This document shows, one piece after another, positions 18,501 to 25,951 of a stretch of DNA of 64,000 bases (position 1 is the stretch's first letter; every line of letters begins with the position of its first letter). The position numbers were made by a program, and so were the translations under genes. The notes under the pieces were generated by a model. It was not told the origin of the DNA and did no database searches. It saw nothing but the letters and a program-made list of their open reading frames with translations. The DNA lies in contig CAJKBH010000003.1 of the NCBI GenBank assembly GCA_905198125.1, positions 1 to 64,000 on the forward strand. Direction: 5' to 3'. The stretch comes from an uncultured Porphyromonadaceae bacterium (GTDB lineage: Bacteria > Bacteroidota > Bacteroidia > Bacteroidales > Muribaculaceae).

Positions 18501-18643
18501 TCAATGGCATCAGGTATTTTCAGGAACATACCACAAGTTGGCAAATAAATTCAATTTGCAGCAAAGAGAAATATAAACCCACACCTGCCAACTTCAATCA
18601 TGCAAGTGCTGTTAACCGTCGTAAGAATAAGCCAGTTACGTAA
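15533..18643 (+). CDS. Reverse transcriptase fused to a nitrilase domain (UG/DRT-type defence RT)
   Basis: A 1036-residue fusion. The RT palm has motif A SLDIKRFFYS (Asp225), motif B LPVGLPSSGWLANYYL (290-305) and motif C GRYVDDMIFV (Tyr323, Asp325, Asp326), so catalytic aspartates are intact. After about residue 400 comes a long helical region without a maturase or RNase H signature. The C-terminal part (about 760-1036) is a carbon-nitrogen hydrolase with a full Glu-Lys-Cys triad: Glu802 in TVFPEVSIP, Lys862 in LPRLKNYLAPAE, Cys902 in YNCFEMS, at normal spacing. RT-nitrilase fusions are known in the unknown-group (UG/Abi) RTs, including DRT type 1, which protects against phage. I cannot place it in a named UG group by eye. 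It heads a four-gene cassette inside a capsule operon. It is not a retron, group II intron or DGR RT: no associated RNA or repeat pair was found. Confidence 0.88.
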   Translation: MPENNPSDIMFPRIELSDFYLAYRKLKSMVYYDSGGLELKREIAEFESSIWNGNENVSFKSEFLKNMKPLFHALNSDKEALSHIAVSTLLNQVSYRIAPKSFTDDSAGDENKDKDSVKFYSNDIENKSLYVDNYNLMVQAPVEVYILSTLWVMKVAIMLEEQIPNSNYANRLSINPAEKNDDTSLDGLMLYRPYFTEYQKWLDNGLIKTGQLLDEGNNCALVSLDIKRFFYSVRMNVASAFRDIIGKNRQVQALTGILQAVHLRHADKIQEYTPVKISSQDINDGNVPLPVGLPSSGWLANYYLHEFDNKVLDDLNPAYYGRYVDDMIFVISCQKMVRHNKAEQMHNFIKKFFIDTGLIQLGENGECYEMQVGTNRLKIQGKKIIIQYFRHNASRALLNKFKKNVDRNRSEFRYLPFENMVNVEFDDEAISMEYSDSVNKLRSVKSISNNKFGASTYLAHKIFLALSNTSPSKSESKERLRSSVQILSFFRGKTALEMNSLWEKVITYFLLIRDFNNLRKFCNQIESTIHQIKPSNINDCHNIPNHIAPTVLSNIASDMIEVLFRHLQLSMSMAFSLCPDLVKSEVRHADCHNYSRNGHYSYDEILSISLQIRKSLLFRQNYVKLPGIGFTEYNNDRNDITEFPTTHLDMLKIKKTNGEISPVFLHFHHFNLLNVLSTIGAENQNPACILNDAYETYIKFNYEWRGYKPKNRFFNIKPDEGNKDCTRPDIFRIDVFDNTSDKGKPKNWPDKLIGLANMWVNPKDCEDALRHRFKLDKQHRDTLFELLNYANRHSVELTVFPEVSIPIQLLPLLTSQCSSNNLAIITGINYIVINHKAFNYTMTLLPVRTKHYTTCVILPRLKNYLAPAESDLINGLRLKVPKIRPRYDLIHWRGVYFSVYNCFEMSNLSDRALFKSDVDFIIATEYNKDINYYSNVVESWVRDLHCFIIQVNTSEYGDSRVTLPKSSAMMNSMQVSGGKCPVMLIDRLDINGIRYFQEHTTSWQINSICSKEKYKPTPANFNHASAVNRRKNKPVT

Positions 18644-18705
18644 TATATCAGATTCAGACTGTACTTTCAATTCATCCGGTCGTCATTTGGTTATAATATA
18701 AATCT

Positions 18706-20289
18706 ATGTCAAGAATGCTGACTTCGTTAATAGGCAAAGAAGTAAGACGGATTACTTTCAGTCTCTGTAAAGACGGGAAGTACTATCTCGTGTACTCCGT
18801 AATTGAGGAACTGCTGCCGGATATGCAGGACTTCAATATGGACTACAGCCGCTTATTCCATACCGCAGAAAACGGATTCGTCGTGGAGCGTGCAGCGTCA
18901 TCCCAAAAGTCAGGACGCGAAGGAAAAATCTATTTTTCTATCGACAGGTTTACCGTCACCAGGGAGTTTCTTGACAATCCTATGGAAAACTATATCTTGA
19001 ATGATGGTTGCGGCACAATGGTGATATGCGATGGGAAATACATCAGGACGTCCCAATGGATTGAGGACAAATCCGGAGTGCCGGATATGCTCAAATGCTT
19101 CCCACGCAGGCAGGACTCAAGATACGTTACCGTATGGACCGATCAGTCCCGGGCCATGCAATCCGCAATAATGGACCACGAGACATTAAGACAGCAGTAT
19201 GCCCGCGTTTCTACCGATTGCTACGGCGTTGATCTGTCTTTATTCCCGGAATTCATCGGCAATATCAACATCATCAGGTATAATCCGTATTTCAGGCGCA
19301 TCGATTGGTCCATTTCCACTGAACCTCCGGGAATATACGCCACATTAAGCCAGCGGAAAGATTCGGGGATTCTGAACGTCGAATTCATCAATAAGACACG
19401 TCAGGGTCAGTTTGAATACTGTGTGTCGCGTAAATTGGATCTGTCGGCAAGGTATCATTTCTTTGAATTGCCTGACACACCGGACTCTCTGACCGTTCTG
19501 ATAAAGGATGATTCGGGGACCCTGATATATGCCGCCTCCGATATGGTGTTTATTCGCAGTTTCTCCGTACGTACCCAGATAATAAACAAATCGGTCACTG
19601 TACGGCATCGCGACGGGAGTTCGGATACGGTCAATAAATATGGTTCGCACATCACCCACAATATCTCGGCCGGGACGCCACGTCAGAATGACGTGACACT
19701 GTCGTCGCCCACACTGGCTTTCAGATTGCTTGAGGAATCACTTGACTTCGCTTTTTTCAACGGAAGCAAAGACAGGACCGAAAACGAACTAAACCGTAAT
19801 CGGGCCAAAGCGTTTGTGAAAAAGATAATAGCGCGTGCTTCCCGACGGTGTTACATAGCCGACCCTTATTTCAATCTGGACGATCTGTCACGATTCGTTT
19901 TCACCATGCCTCAGTCTGATGTGACGGTACGGATTATTTCGGCCATGGAATTCCTTGCGAGCAAATACACGGACAAGAAAACGGCCGATACGCATAAACA
20001 GGAAGCGAAGGATATAAGCACCAACCTGAAGGCATATACCGACAAGGTAGGCGGCAACATCCGGTTCAGACTGTTGAAAGGCACATGTCCGCTGCACGAC
20101 AGGTATATAGTGGCCGATGACTCGGTGTGGCTCATGGGCACTTCATTCAACGAGATCGGCAAACGCGCCTGCACCATCATCAAATTGCCAAAGGCTTCGT
20201 GCCGTACAATCATCAATATGCTGGAAAGCTGGTGGACCGATCCGTCGCTGACCGTTTCAGTTGAAGAATATGCCGACGACCCTCGTTAA
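18706..20289 (+). CDS. Phospholipase-D-like protein, partner of the RT
   Basis: A 527-residue soluble protein of unknown family in its first two thirds (beta-rich, no signal peptide or membrane helix). The last part, about 365-510, is a PLD-type domain: a strand with RRCYIADPYF, then PLHDRYIVADDSVWLMGTSF. This is the H-x-K-x4-D motif with Arg for Lys (His464, Arg466, Asp471) followed by the GTS typical of PLD nucleases. One such motif is present, so the active site would need a dimer or the neighbouring protein. It follows the RT gene by 62 bases and its 3' end overlaps the next gene by 20 bases. Likely a nuclease or nucleic-acid-binding effector; unproven. Confidence 0.7.
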   Translation: MSRMLTSLIGKEVRRITFSLCKDGKYYLVYSVIEELLPDMQDFNMDYSRLFHTAENGFVVERAASSQKSGREGKIYFSIDRFTVTREFLDNPMENYILNDGCGTMVICDGKYIRTSQWIEDKSGVPDMLKCFPRRQDSRYVTVWTDQSRAMQSAIMDHETLRQQYARVSTDCYGVDLSLFPEFIGNINIIRYNPYFRRIDWSISTEPPGIYATLSQRKDSGILNVEFINKTRQGQFEYCVSRKLDLSARYHFFELPDTPDSLTVLIKDDSGTLIYAASDMVFIRSFSVRTQIINKSVTVRHRDGSSDTVNKYGSHITHNISAGTPRQNDVTLSSPTLAFRLLEESLDFAFFNGSKDRTENELNRNRAKAFVKKIIARASRRCYIADPYFNLDDLSRFVFTMPQSDVTVRIISAMEFLASKYTDKKTADTHKQEAKDISTNLKAYTDKVGGNIRFRLLKGTCPLHDRYIVADDSVWLMGTSFNEIGKRACTIIKLPKASCRTIINMLESWWTDPSLTVSVEEYADDPR

Positions 20290-20872
20290 TACAAATCCCG
20301 CTGCCGGATCTCCCCCTTCCGACAACATGCGGCACGGACAGAACTATTCGTTCTATCTGCGTAAGCAACGCATGACTGACCCTCCCCTTATGTACGCCAA
20401 CCTCATTGCTTCTGCAACATCCGGGATCACAATATGGGATCCCTACATCCATGACGCGGACATGCAGATATTCAGCAACCTGAATCATGGGGTGGAGATT
20501 ACTTTACTGACTCTCGGTTCTTCCCAGTCCTGGCCTCAAAAGATATCAAATATCGTTACCCGCATCAAACAAAGTATTCCCGATGAGTTCAAAGAAAACA
20601 CATCGCTGTCAGCACTGTACATCAACAAGGATATACATGGCAGAGACCAGGATGACAGCTGGCTGTTTCATGACCGGTTCCTTATTATTGATGATTCGGA
20701 TTTCTACATTATCGGATCTTCGGTAGGATATCATATCACCGCGACACAGTCCACAGGAATTATGGAGATTTCTTCCGACCTGGATAAGACCATAATATGG
20801 GATGCCTATATTGAAACGTACAACCAGGCAGTCAGTGACGGTTGCCAATACAATCTACAGAATCTGCTATGA
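20270..20872 (+). CDS. Small phospholipase-D-like protein
   Basis: A 200-residue protein that is essentially one PLD half. It has a strand GITIWDPYIHD (the same position as ADPYF in its neighbour), then LFHDRFLIIDDSDFYIIGSS with His134, Arg136 and Asp141, again H-x-R-x4-D, followed by GSS. The start at ATG 20270 lies inside the preceding gene; an in-frame TTG at 20261 and an ATG at 20327 are alternatives. The shared Arg variant suggests that the two proteins evolved together and may pair to complete one two-motif catalytic site. It ends in a 4-base ATGA overlap with the next gene. Confidence 0.68.
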   Translation: MPTTLVNTNPAAGSPPSDNMRHGQNYSFYLRKQRMTDPPLMYANLIASATSGITIWDPYIHDADMQIFSNLNHGVEITLLTLGSSQSWPQKISNIVTRIKQSIPDEFKENTSLSALYINKDIHGRDQDDSWLFHDRFLIIDDSDFYIIGSSVGYHITATQSTGIMEISSDLDKTIIWDAYIETYNQAVSDGCQYNLQNLL

Positions 20873-22710
20873 TGAACTATCCGGTCATTGAGCTTAAGGC
20901 CATAGCCGCATACCGCAACATCCAGTACCTGCAGTTCAAGCTGCCGCTGGTGGAGTATGTGAACAATGCCATTAAAGATGCGGAATTCATGGACCATGCC
21001 ATGGATTATACACGTGAGGTATATGAAAGATGGTTTTCCAATCGTGGCAATGACGATTATCGGATTCTGAGCAGGGATGTGATTTATGGATTTATCGGCA
21101 AATCAGGTGAGAACGCCGAAGTTATGGACATCGAGTACAGGCAGGCAGAGTTTTTCCTGTCATATTGCCTCGGGGTATATTGCAATGCAAATAAAGACGA
21201 GAATATTGTGCCGTTTATCCTTAGCCTCGGCATTGACAATGACTGGACCGGATTCGCAATCACATACAATCCCGACAGAGACGTCTTGTCCGGAATAATG
21301 GATTCGGACAGACTTTCACAAAAGGAACTTCTGAAAGCCCTGACACGTTGCCGGCGCTGTGACGAAGGATTCGAGGGATATTATGATTCCCTGTCGCTTG
21401 AAGAAAAGCTGAAATTGATTGATTCTCCATCTTTTGAAACTGATTTTTTCGCGTTATACGAATATCTGATATTGCCGGTCACACTGATGGTGAAATATGG
21501 AGATTTCGGTCTTGTCGCCGATTTCCTTCATCGATATTCCATAGCTCCTGTCCAGCAACAATGCCTTACAGGATTCAGGGAACCGCAATCAATCCTCTCT
21601 CTGTTCGATGCAGTGTCGTCAAGGCATGATAAAGATGACAACGACATCGTCCTGCAGCATGTCTTAATGCATCATTGGTACGAGTCGCTATTGACCGTTG
21701 CCAAGGATTACGCACTTCCCTATGAAGGCAAGAACACTGAATTAAGAGCTCTGTGGAGCAATCTCGGCTCCGAGTTTAAAAACAACGAGACCTCTCTGAT
21801 TCAAGATTCGTTACGCACGTTTGTAAACGCACTGGGACCCGAAACAATTGCAAGATGGATCTTCTCCAAACATCCGCTGACACCTCTCAGGGAAACCCTT
21901 GATTCGAAAATCACAAACGGGATTCTTGCCGGATGCAAGGAACAGGCACAGGCCATCATCGGCATTTCCGGTTTCAATCCTGAAGTCCGGGATCTGGAAT
22001 ACATCAGCTCGTTCGCCCAATATTTCACCGATCATGACGGCGATAGTGATGTGTACGGGTTAATCCGGGATTCAATCTTCGAGGCACTTAAGACCGACAG
22101 ACGTTATTTATCTGACAATATCACGGATAGCCTGCTTCAAGGAGTCCATATATTCGCAACGTTTCTATATAAAAGGTTCGGGAATGATATAGAACGTATG
22201 TTCAAAAATGGGCTGGATACTGTCGCCGTACGATACGAAGGCATATTGGCTACACCTGAGTCGGAATTGTACGAAAGAGCAAATACCGAAAGTCAATTCC
22301 TGCTGATATTTCTTTATCTCACATCTTTCATTGATGACAGAAGACTTGCCGTCAGTCTTTTCAAGGAAATAAGCGTATACACGCTTTCCCAATGTGTATA
22401 TTGTCCGAACGATACACTGACAGACTCCAATTACCAGCGGGTCCTGGACATGTGCGAGCTCATTGCCGACCAGTGCCTGCCCGAAGTGAAGGATGAATTC
22501 GAACGCGATTGCGTCAACATATTCCCGGACATTGCGACTCTGATATTTGTATTTGCAAAATCCCGTATCGGCATCTCTGCGTATGCCAGGGTTTGGCTTA
22601 CGACCAAGAGCATCCGTGATTGGAATATTCTGAAATGCAGGCTCGTATCCCGCACCCAGCGGCAATATGCCGACAATCTCCAGAAAGCATTGGATGCTGT
22701 CCTGGTATAA
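20869..22710 (+). CDS. Unknown 613-residue protein, last gene of the RT cassette
   Basis: I do not recognise a family. It is mostly helical by eye, acidic, without a signal peptide or clear membrane segment. Landmarks are CRRCDEGFEGYYDSL (Cys pair near 160) and several amphipathic helices in the second half that could be HEAT-like. Translation starts at ATG 20869 in an ATGA overlap with the PLD-like gene (a second ATG follows at 20872), so it is surely co-translated with the cassette. It ends 12 bases before the second phosphoglycosyl transferase gene. A scaffold, sensor or immunity role for the RT/PLD module is plausible but has no direct support. Confidence 0.8.
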   Translation: MMNYPVIELKAIAAYRNIQYLQFKLPLVEYVNNAIKDAEFMDHAMDYTREVYERWFSNRGNDDYRILSRDVIYGFIGKSGENAEVMDIEYRQAEFFLSYCLGVYCNANKDENIVPFILSLGIDNDWTGFAITYNPDRDVLSGIMDSDRLSQKELLKALTRCRRCDEGFEGYYDSLSLEEKLKLIDSPSFETDFFALYEYLILPVTLMVKYGDFGLVADFLHRYSIAPVQQQCLTGFREPQSILSLFDAVSSRHDKDDNDIVLQHVLMHHWYESLLTVAKDYALPYEGKNTELRALWSNLGSEFKNNETSLIQDSLRTFVNALGPETIARWIFSKHPLTPLRETLDSKITNGILAGCKEQAQAIIGISGFNPEVRDLEYISSFAQYFTDHDGDSDVYGLIRDSIFEALKTDRRYLSDNITDSLLQGVHIFATFLYKRFGNDIERMFKNGLDTVAVRYEGILATPESELYERANTESQFLLIFLYLTSFIDDRRLAVSLFKEISVYTLSQCVYCPNDTLTDSNYQRVLDMCELIADQCLPEVKDEFERDCVNIFPDIATLIFVFAKSRIGISAYARVWLTTKSIRDWNILKCRLVSRTQRQYADNLQKALDAVLV

Positions 22711-22722
22711 ACTCTGCTATCT

Positions 22723-23334
22723 ATGTTTCTAAAGTATATATTTGACAGGGTGATGGCGCTCGTCGGTCTGGCCGTTTTATGGCCGGTGCTGCTGGTCGTG
22801 GCTATTCTCATCAAGATAAAGATGCCCGGAGGGCCGGTAATTTTCAAGCAGAAACGCGTAGGTCGCGACGGCAAACTGTTCACCATGTATAAGTTCCGTT
22901 CAATGACCGTCAATCATGGAGGTTCGTCTGTATCCGTGGCTGGCGAAAGCCGCATCACGCCGCTCGGTGCGAAACTGCGCCACTACAAGCTCGACGAACT
23001 TCCCGAGCTGTGGAACGTACTGATCGGCGACATGAGCTTTGTCGGGCCTCGGCCCGATGTGCCGGGTTATGCCGACCAGCTGCAAGGCGCCGACCGAGAA
23101 GTACTGAAGCTGCGTCCCGGCATCACGGGACCGGCATCCCTTAAGTATCGCGACGAGGAGGAATTGCTGGCCGCGCAATCTGATCCGCAACGATATAACG
23201 ACGAGGTAATTTTCCCCGACAAGGTCCGCATCAACCGCTATTATCTACATCACTATTCGTTTGTCAAGGACATCCGGATGATAGTCTGCACAATTCTGGG
23301 CCGATGCATGAAATACGGAAACGAGGTAATATGA
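22723..23334 (+). CDS. Second phosphoglycosyl transferase (sugar transferase)
   Basis: A 203-residue monotopic enzyme of the same family as 14189-14803. It has an N-terminal hydrophobic re-entrant helix, YKFRSMTVNHGG, the catalytic KLDELPELWNVLIGDMSFVG, PRPDVPGY and RPGITGPASLKY. Together with the aminotransferase at 24504 it forms the usual end of Bacteroidales capsule loci. Having two initiating enzymes in one locus suggests either two alternative first sugars or fusion of two capsule ends by recombination. GC here returns to the high level of the flanking chromosome. Confidence 0.88.
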   Translation: MFLKYIFDRVMALVGLAVLWPVLLVVAILIKIKMPGGPVIFKQKRVGRDGKLFTMYKFRSMTVNHGGSSVSVAGESRITPLGAKLRHYKLDELPELWNVLIGDMSFVGPRPDVPGYADQLQGADREVLKLRPGITGPASLKYRDEEELLAAQSDPQRYNDEVIFPDKVRINRYYLHHYSFVKDIRMIVCTILGRCMKYGNEVI

Positions 23335-23386
23335 AAGGCATTATAATTTTACCTAACGCGGCTCGGAGAGTCCACGCCACAATACG

Positions 23387-24424
23387 ATGAATCTATATAA
23401 ACTTATGAAAATGGCCGTAGGCCATGGCCTACCCCGTCCGGTTAAGTTGGCGGGATTGGCGGCGATGTTCAGGTTGCGCCGCCGCACGGCCGGAGTGTTT
23501 CTCGACCCGGTGATGGCCTGCAACCTGCGCTGCCGGATGTGCTACTTCTCCGACCCGAAGAAACGCGTCCAAATGAAAGGTATCATGTCAGACAGGCAAC
23601 TCGATGTCTGCGCCAAATCCATTTTCCCATACGCACTCAAGTTGCAGATTGGCTGCGGTGCGGAGCCGACACTGTACCCCGATCTCGAACAGATCATAGC
23701 CGCAGGACGGGAATATGGTGTGCCATACATTTCGCTGACTACTAACGGCCAGCTGATAGGCTCCGGTAAATGCCCGCTGGAACCATTAGTCCGTGCCGGA
23801 CTTAATGAACTGACACTGTCGTTGCACGGCACGACCCAAGAAGTTTATGAGAATCTGATGCCGGGAGCAAACTTTGAGACATTTTGCCGGCTTACGGCTG
23901 AAATAGCAAGAGTGAAGCGGCTATATCCTGACTTTAAGTTACGTGTCAACTATACTGTAAATTCACTGAACGTGCATGACCTGAAAGGCGACCGGTTCTG
24001 GAATCTGTGGCACGAAGGTGGTCTGCCTGACATTGTGCAGTTGCGCCCCGTGCAGAAGATTGGCGATTCCGACTGGAAGGACTTCGATCCGCAACCACTG
24101 ATAGATAATTACGATACTTCGATCGGAGCTGTGGCAGCTGAATGCCGTAAACGCGGAATAATGTGCATTGCGCCCACTTGCGAGCAGATTGAGGCGGTGG
24201 CCGGCGATCAGGATGAAACGGCAGCGCTAATCGAGGAGCTGACATACGTATATGTCAGTCCGCAATCGTGTTACAAGGACGATTTCAATCCGGAACAGGA
24301 AACGTATGCGGCATACCATAAACGTCGGCATACGGTACGCCGTCTGTTGGGAGCGGCCTTACGTCCGGCCTCATCCGGCCACGGCAAAAACATCAGCAAG
24401 AAACTGAACTACACCATAAAATAG
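23387..24424 (+). CDS. Radical SAM protein of the capsule locus
   Basis: A 345-residue radical S-adenosylmethionine enzyme. The 4Fe-4S motif is CNLRCRMC (Cys45, Cys49, Cys52), followed by GCGAEPTLYPDLEQII in the GGEP position and SLHGTTQEVYE in the barrel. Further cysteines toward the C-terminus (in GIMCIAPTCEQ and QSCYKDD) could bind an auxiliary cluster, as in SPASM-type enzymes. Such proteins occur in some glycan loci but the reaction here is unknown; candidates are sugar epimerisation, deoxygenation or methylation-type chemistry. The gene lies between the second PGT and the aminotransferase. Confidence 0.82.
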   Translation: MNLYKLMKMAVGHGLPRPVKLAGLAAMFRLRRRTAGVFLDPVMACNLRCRMCYFSDPKKRVQMKGIMSDRQLDVCAKSIFPYALKLQIGCGAEPTLYPDLEQIIAAGREYGVPYISLTTNGQLIGSGKCPLEPLVRAGLNELTLSLHGTTQEVYENLMPGANFETFCRLTAEIARVKRLYPDFKLRVNYTVNSLNVHDLKGDRFWNLWHEGGLPDIVQLRPVQKIGDSDWKDFDPQPLIDNYDTSIGAVAAECRKRGIMCIAPTCEQIEAVAGDQDETAALIEELTYVYVSPQSCYKDDFNPEQETYAAYHKRRHTVRRLLGAALRPASSGHGKNISKKLNYTIK

Positions 24425-24503
24425 TGGCGTGGGATTGCCGAGCCACGCATGGCTCGTCCTTTTCAGCACCTTATTTTGCAAACTTCATAAACCATTACGA
24501 TAT

Positions 24504-25769
24504 ATGAGTGAACGTATATTGCTTTGCCTGGCTCACATGAGCGGCAAAGAACAGCATTTTATAAAAGAGGCTTTCGACGACAACTGGGTCGTGCCCCTCG
24601 GCCCCAACGTCAATGGCTTCGAAGAAGACCTGGAGAAATTCGTTAACAATCGCACTGATGGCCAAGGTTCTCTCAATAAGAAGGTTGTGGCATTGTCGGC
24701 CGGCACGGCGGCGGTGCACTTAGCGCTGATAGCCTGCGGAGTCAAGCCGGGCGACGAGGTGCTGGTGCAGTCATTCACTTTCTGCGCCTCCTCCCACCCT
24801 ATTACTTATCTTGGCGCCACTCCCGTCTTCATCGACTCCGAACCCGATACATGGAACATGGATCCGGACCTGCTGGAGAAGGCCATCAAGGACCGTATCG
24901 CCAAGACAGGCCGAAAGCCGAAAGCTATCGTCCCGGTAGCCCTGTACGGCATGCCCTACAGGATCGACCGCATCATGGAGATCGCCGACCGCTATGAGAT
25001 ACCGGTCATCGAGGATGCGGCCGAGGGATTCGGCTCGCGATTCAGCGGCCGGATGCTCGGCACATTCGGCGAGTATGGCGTGCTGTCGTTCAACGGCAAC
25101 AAGATGATTACTACCTCCGGCGGCGGCGCGCTGATATGTCCCGACGCCGACAAGGCGCGCGAGATACTGTGGTACGCTACCCAGGCGCGCGAATCGTATC
25201 CCTACTATCAGCATGAGGCCATCGGCTACAACTACCGCATGAGCAACATCTGCGCGGGCATAGGCCGAGGCCAGATGACAATAGCCGACGAGCACATCGC
25301 CCATCACCGTCATGTGCAGGCGCTGTACCGCGAGTTGCTGAAGGACGTAAAGGGCATTACACTGCACGAGGCGCCCGGACCGGAGTTCGACTCCAACTAC
25401 TGGCTCTGCACGGCAACGCTGGATCCCGATCTGAAGGTCAAGGGCCAGGAACAGGCATATAAGAAGGTGATAACCGGTGCTGTCGGAGGCGCTGCCGGCG
25501 TAACGCACACCGTCGCATCGGCCACTACCGACTGCCAGCCCAACGACAACGTGGAGGCCCTGCGTATGGCTTTGGATGCCGCGGGTATCGAATCGCGTCC
25601 GCTTTGGAAGCCGATGCACCGCCAGCCTGTCTACAAGGCTGCTCCCGCCTACGTCAACGGCGTCAGCGAGTCGCTGTTCAAGGTCGGCATCTGCCTCCCC
25701 GCCGGTCCCTGGGTCAGCGACGACCATGTCCGCTACATCGTAGACCGGATCAAGCAATCATTGGTTTAA
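24504..25769 (+). CDS. DegT/DnrJ/EryC1/StrS-type sugar aminotransferase
   Basis: A PLP enzyme of 421 residues that would aminate a UDP-keto-sugar. Signatures: LSAGTAAVHLALIACGVKPG, PVIEDAAEGFGS (Asp stacking on PLP) and SFNGNKMITTSGGG with the Schiff-base Lys. The ATG at 24504 gives MSERILLCLAHMSGKE, the normal N-terminus; an upstream ATG at 24429 would add a poor leader. With the PglD-like and PGT genes this completes aminotransferase, acetyltransferase and initiating transferase of a bacillosamine-like pathway; the needed 4,6-dehydratase (PglF type) is not in the window. It is the last capsule gene, followed by a terminator. Confidence 0.87.
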   Translation: MSERILLCLAHMSGKEQHFIKEAFDDNWVVPLGPNVNGFEEDLEKFVNNRTDGQGSLNKKVVALSAGTAAVHLALIACGVKPGDEVLVQSFTFCASSHPITYLGATPVFIDSEPDTWNMDPDLLEKAIKDRIAKTGRKPKAIVPVALYGMPYRIDRIMEIADRYEIPVIEDAAEGFGSRFSGRMLGTFGEYGVLSFNGNKMITTSGGGALICPDADKAREILWYATQARESYPYYQHEAIGYNYRMSNICAGIGRGQMTIADEHIAHHRHVQALYRELLKDVKGITLHEAPGPEFDSNYWLCTATLDPDLKVKGQEQAYKKVITGAVGGAAGVTHTVASATTDCQPNDNVEALRMALDAAGIESRPLWKPMHRQPVYKAAPAYVNGVSESLFKVGICLPAGPWVSDDHVRYIVDRIKQSLV

Positions 25770-25832
25770 GCCCACAATAATCAGTGTCAATCGGTGTCAA
25801 TCAGTGGCGTGCCAATTAGGCCGTCAATTAAA

Positions 25833-25857
25833 TTGATTTAAAAATCAACTTTTTTTT
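25833..25857 (+). terminator. Terminator of the capsule operon
   Basis: TTGATTT (25833-25839) pairs with AAATCAA (25842-25848), followed by C and eight T. It lies 64 bases past the aminotransferase stop and fits a rho-independent terminator. The short stretch between holds a degenerate repeat of TCAATCnGTG. Confidence 0.65.
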
Positions 25858-25881
25858 ATTACAATTTACAATAAAGCGTAG

Positions 25882-25900
25882 ATGTTATTTGTTATAACAT
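25882..25900. promoter_or_regulatory. Palindrome 1 upstream of the toxin-antitoxin operon
   Basis: ATGTTAT (25882-25888), five bases, ATAACAT (25894-25900): a 7-bp inverted repeat of operator size, 51 bases before the first gene. Antitoxins with an HTH domain usually repress their own promoter, so this is a candidate binding site. Confidence 0.5.
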
Positions 25901-25901
25901 T

Positions 25902-25933
25902 AGAGTATGTTGTGCTTAAACACAACATACTCT
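25902..25933. promoter_or_regulatory. Palindrome 2 (13-bp arms) upstream of the toxin-antitoxin operon
   Basis: AGAGTATGTTGTG (25902-25914) and CACAACATACTCT (25921-25933) form perfect 13-bp arms around CTTAAA. It ends 18 bases before the first ATG, so it could be an operator or a hairpin in the mRNA leader. No run of T follows, which argues against a terminator. Confidence 0.6.
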
Positions 25934-25951
25934 TAAAGGTCATTTGAATTA

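Noticed and set aside
15533..18643. RT as part of a retron, group II intron or diversity-generating retroelement
   Set aside because: No retron-type RNA, no maturase or endonuclease domain, no intron ends and no template/variable repeat pair seen; the nitrilase fusion points to UG/DRT.
24771..25757. 328-codon frame on the minus strand
   Set aside because: Shadow of the DegT-type aminotransferase gene.
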